Positions 62,934 through 64,000 of a DNA stretch of 64,000 nucleotides are shown piece by piece. Position 1 is the first letter of the stretch. Each line of letters starts with the position of its first letter. A program made the position numbers and the translations under genes. The stretch covers positions 1-64,000 of the forward strand of contig NZ_JABKKJ010000002.1 in the NCBI RefSeq assembly GCF_013166515.1. The letters run 5' to 3'. Below the pieces are notes generated by a model that worked only from the letters and a program-made list of their open reading frames with translations, was not told the DNA's origin and ran no database searches. Source of the DNA: Xylanibacter caecicola (GTDB taxonomy: Bacteria > Bacteroidota > Bacteroidia > Bacteroidales > Bacteroidaceae).

Positions 62934-63629
62934 TCAAAGATTGTCCTGCTGTTCCGCTCCTGCCGTCAGGATGAGCCGTTCCAGTTGCGGGAAACATATC
63001 TCGCTGCGTCTCAGCGTGATGATGCCTTCATCGTTCATGGCATTTAACTCTCGTGAAATGTTGAGGCGGCTCTCGTTTATCTCGCGTCCCAGTTGTTCCA
63101 TTTTTATGTATAGTGTCTTCTTTCCTGCCGGTTTTGTGCAGCGCGTCTCCATGAAACGTGCAATCTTTGCGCGTATTCCCTGCGGATGTATGCGCCACGG
63201 ATGACGTGTTGCTTTCTGTGTCTGCGTGCATAAAATGTTAAGCAGGTTGAGTCTGAAAATATCGAAATTGTCCGATATTTTCATGGCCTCCTGCTTGTTT
63301 ATACTCATAAACTCACAGTCTGTTATAGCCCTGAATGTCTTTGTGTATCTCTGTGTCAGCCCGAAAAGACATTCAGGTTGCAGTATGTTCGGAGCGTATA
63401 TTTCCTCTTCTATGATGTATCTCCTGTCGTCCGGTATGCTTTCGGTGCACAGTGTGCCTTTGATAAGGAACAACAGCCGGTTGCAACTGTCGCCATCTTT
63501 TATCACGGTGCGCCCTCCGGCAGTGTTCATGAAGCCGAAATGTGTGCTCATGATAACCTGTTCAAGGTCGCTGATGCTCATGCCCTGAAACAGTGGAAGC
63601 TCAAGAAGTTTGTTGTATGTGGGTTGCAT
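62934..63629 (-). CDS. Crp/Fnr-family transcriptional regulator
   Basis: The protein has 231 residues: cyclic-nucleotide-binding-type N-domain (residues 10-120, with GLTQRYTKTFRAITDCEFMSI) and a C-terminal winged helix with MEQLGREINESRLNISRELNAM. No cysteine cluster is seen. The ApbE gene lies 15 bases upstream and is read in the same direction, so the regulator may form a transcription unit with it. Confidence 0.8.
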   Translation of the reverse strand: MQPTYNKLLELPLFQGMSISDLEQVIMSTHFGFMNTAGGRTVIKDGDSCNRLLFLIKGTLCTESIPDDRRYIIEEEIYAPNILQPECLFGLTQRYTKTFRAITDCEFMSINKQEAMKISDNFDIFRLNLLNILCTQTQKATRHPWRIHPQGIRAKIARFMETRCTKPAGKKTLYIKMEQLGREINESRLNISRELNAMNDEGIITLRRSEICFPQLERLILTAGAEQQDNL

Positions 63630-63644
63630 AGGTATACGACAGGT

Positions 63645-64000
63645 CTATTTGATGAACTTTCCTTTCATGGATGCGGAGTGCCATACGGCGTTCTTTCCGT
63701 CCTTGTCCGAGTATATTAAATATGCCATAAGTTCGGGATGACGGTCAAGAACCGCCTTCGAACGTTCCAGTCCCATCACCATAAATGCCGTGGCATATGC
63801 GTCTGCCGTGGCGCAGTTGTCTGCCAGCACGGTGGCAGACAGTATGTTGTGCTGTACGGGCTGTCCCGTTTTCGGGTCTATGGTGTGTGCGTATTTCCTG
63901 CCGTTTTTGTAGTAGAAATTACGGTAGTTGCCGCTTGTCGCCATGGCTTTGTTGGTGACGTTGAGCACCGTCTGCACCTCGTTGTTCACGTTCAGCGAGT
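63645..64000 (-). CDS. apbE: FAD:protein FMN transferase (3' part; runs off the window)
   Basis: About 118 C-terminal residues are in the window. They contain MATSGNYRNFY, HTIDPKTGQPV and NCATADAYATAFMVMG, the metal- and substrate-binding segments of ApbE. The enzyme attaches FMN to Thr in Rnf, Nqr and related membrane redox proteins. The frame is open to base 64000 and ends 15 bases before the Crp-type gene. Confidence 0.9.
   Translation of the reverse strand, partial: SLNVNNEVQTVLNVTNKAMATSGNYRNFYYKNGRKYAHTIDPKTGQPVQHNILSATVLADNCATADAYATAFMVMGLERSKAVLDRHPELMAYLIYSDKDGKNAVWHSASMKGKFIK

Overview
The window reads as a chromosomal segment of a Bacteroidales bacterium, most likely Prevotellaceae. 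Supporting signs are the gene families (HmuY/HmuR, DUF4827-GlmM, GT117, DUF5686, DUF4230, DHHW proteins), the Bacteroidetes-type promoters (-7 box TAnnTTTG) and many short-signal lipoproteins. It is gene-dense. I see no tRNA, rRNA, prophage, CRISPR array or intact insertion sequence. The genus is inferred from family content.

Layout. 1-759 (minus): the 5' end of a radical SAM maturase gene and, upstream of it, a Tat-exported precursor made of perfect CXXX repeats, a RiPP locus cut by the window edge. 760-2228: non-coding, with a possible structured RNA block, a 39-bp perfect inverted repeat and a 22-bp-period array. 2229-9542 (plus): an alginate-type O-acetylation operon (SGNH esterase, MBOAT transferase, two tandem DHHW proteins, a beta-propeller lipoprotein, a secreted alpha/beta esterase). 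9592-11518: a Crp-like regulator, a lipoprotein and a small outer-membrane barrel. 11867-21552 (minus): a seven-gene heme-uptake operon: two-domain calycin lipoprotein, hmuY, hmuR, hmuS (membrane-anchored CobN-like chelatase), hmuT, hmuU (ExbB/TolQ-like), hmuV (DUF2149). 22046-39654: housekeeping genes (nucleotidyltransferase, nrnA, DUF4827, glmM, queG, NodB deacetylase, GT117, YqaA, purD, S9 peptidase, RlmL-like methyltransferase, cysE). 40162-43419: a PiT phosphate transporter and a GIN-domain lipoprotein. 43541-49334 (plus): nucleotidyltransferase, ATP-grasp enzyme, CDP-alcohol phosphatidyltransferase, HAD protein and DUF5686 outer-membrane protein, which look like a pathway for a polar-lipid head group. 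49401-64000: thioesterase, LacI regulator, META lipoprotein, DUF4230 pair, xth, ribH, TPR protein, recF-DUF721, an M3 peptidase-dCMP deaminase-S41 protease-FTHF cyclo-ligase operon, a Crp-like regulator and a partial ApbE.

Three things stand out. First, the heme operon combines a periplasm-facing chelatase with an ExbB/ExbD-like pair and no AAA+ partner, and begins with an unassigned duplicated lipoprotein. Second, the 43.5-46.7 kb cluster could activate and transfer a cyclitol-like head group. Third, six intergenic gaps hold arrays with the same exact 22-bp period but a different core in each place. A separate 127-bp imperfect palindrome occurs twice. All function calls rest on reading motifs and gene context by eye.
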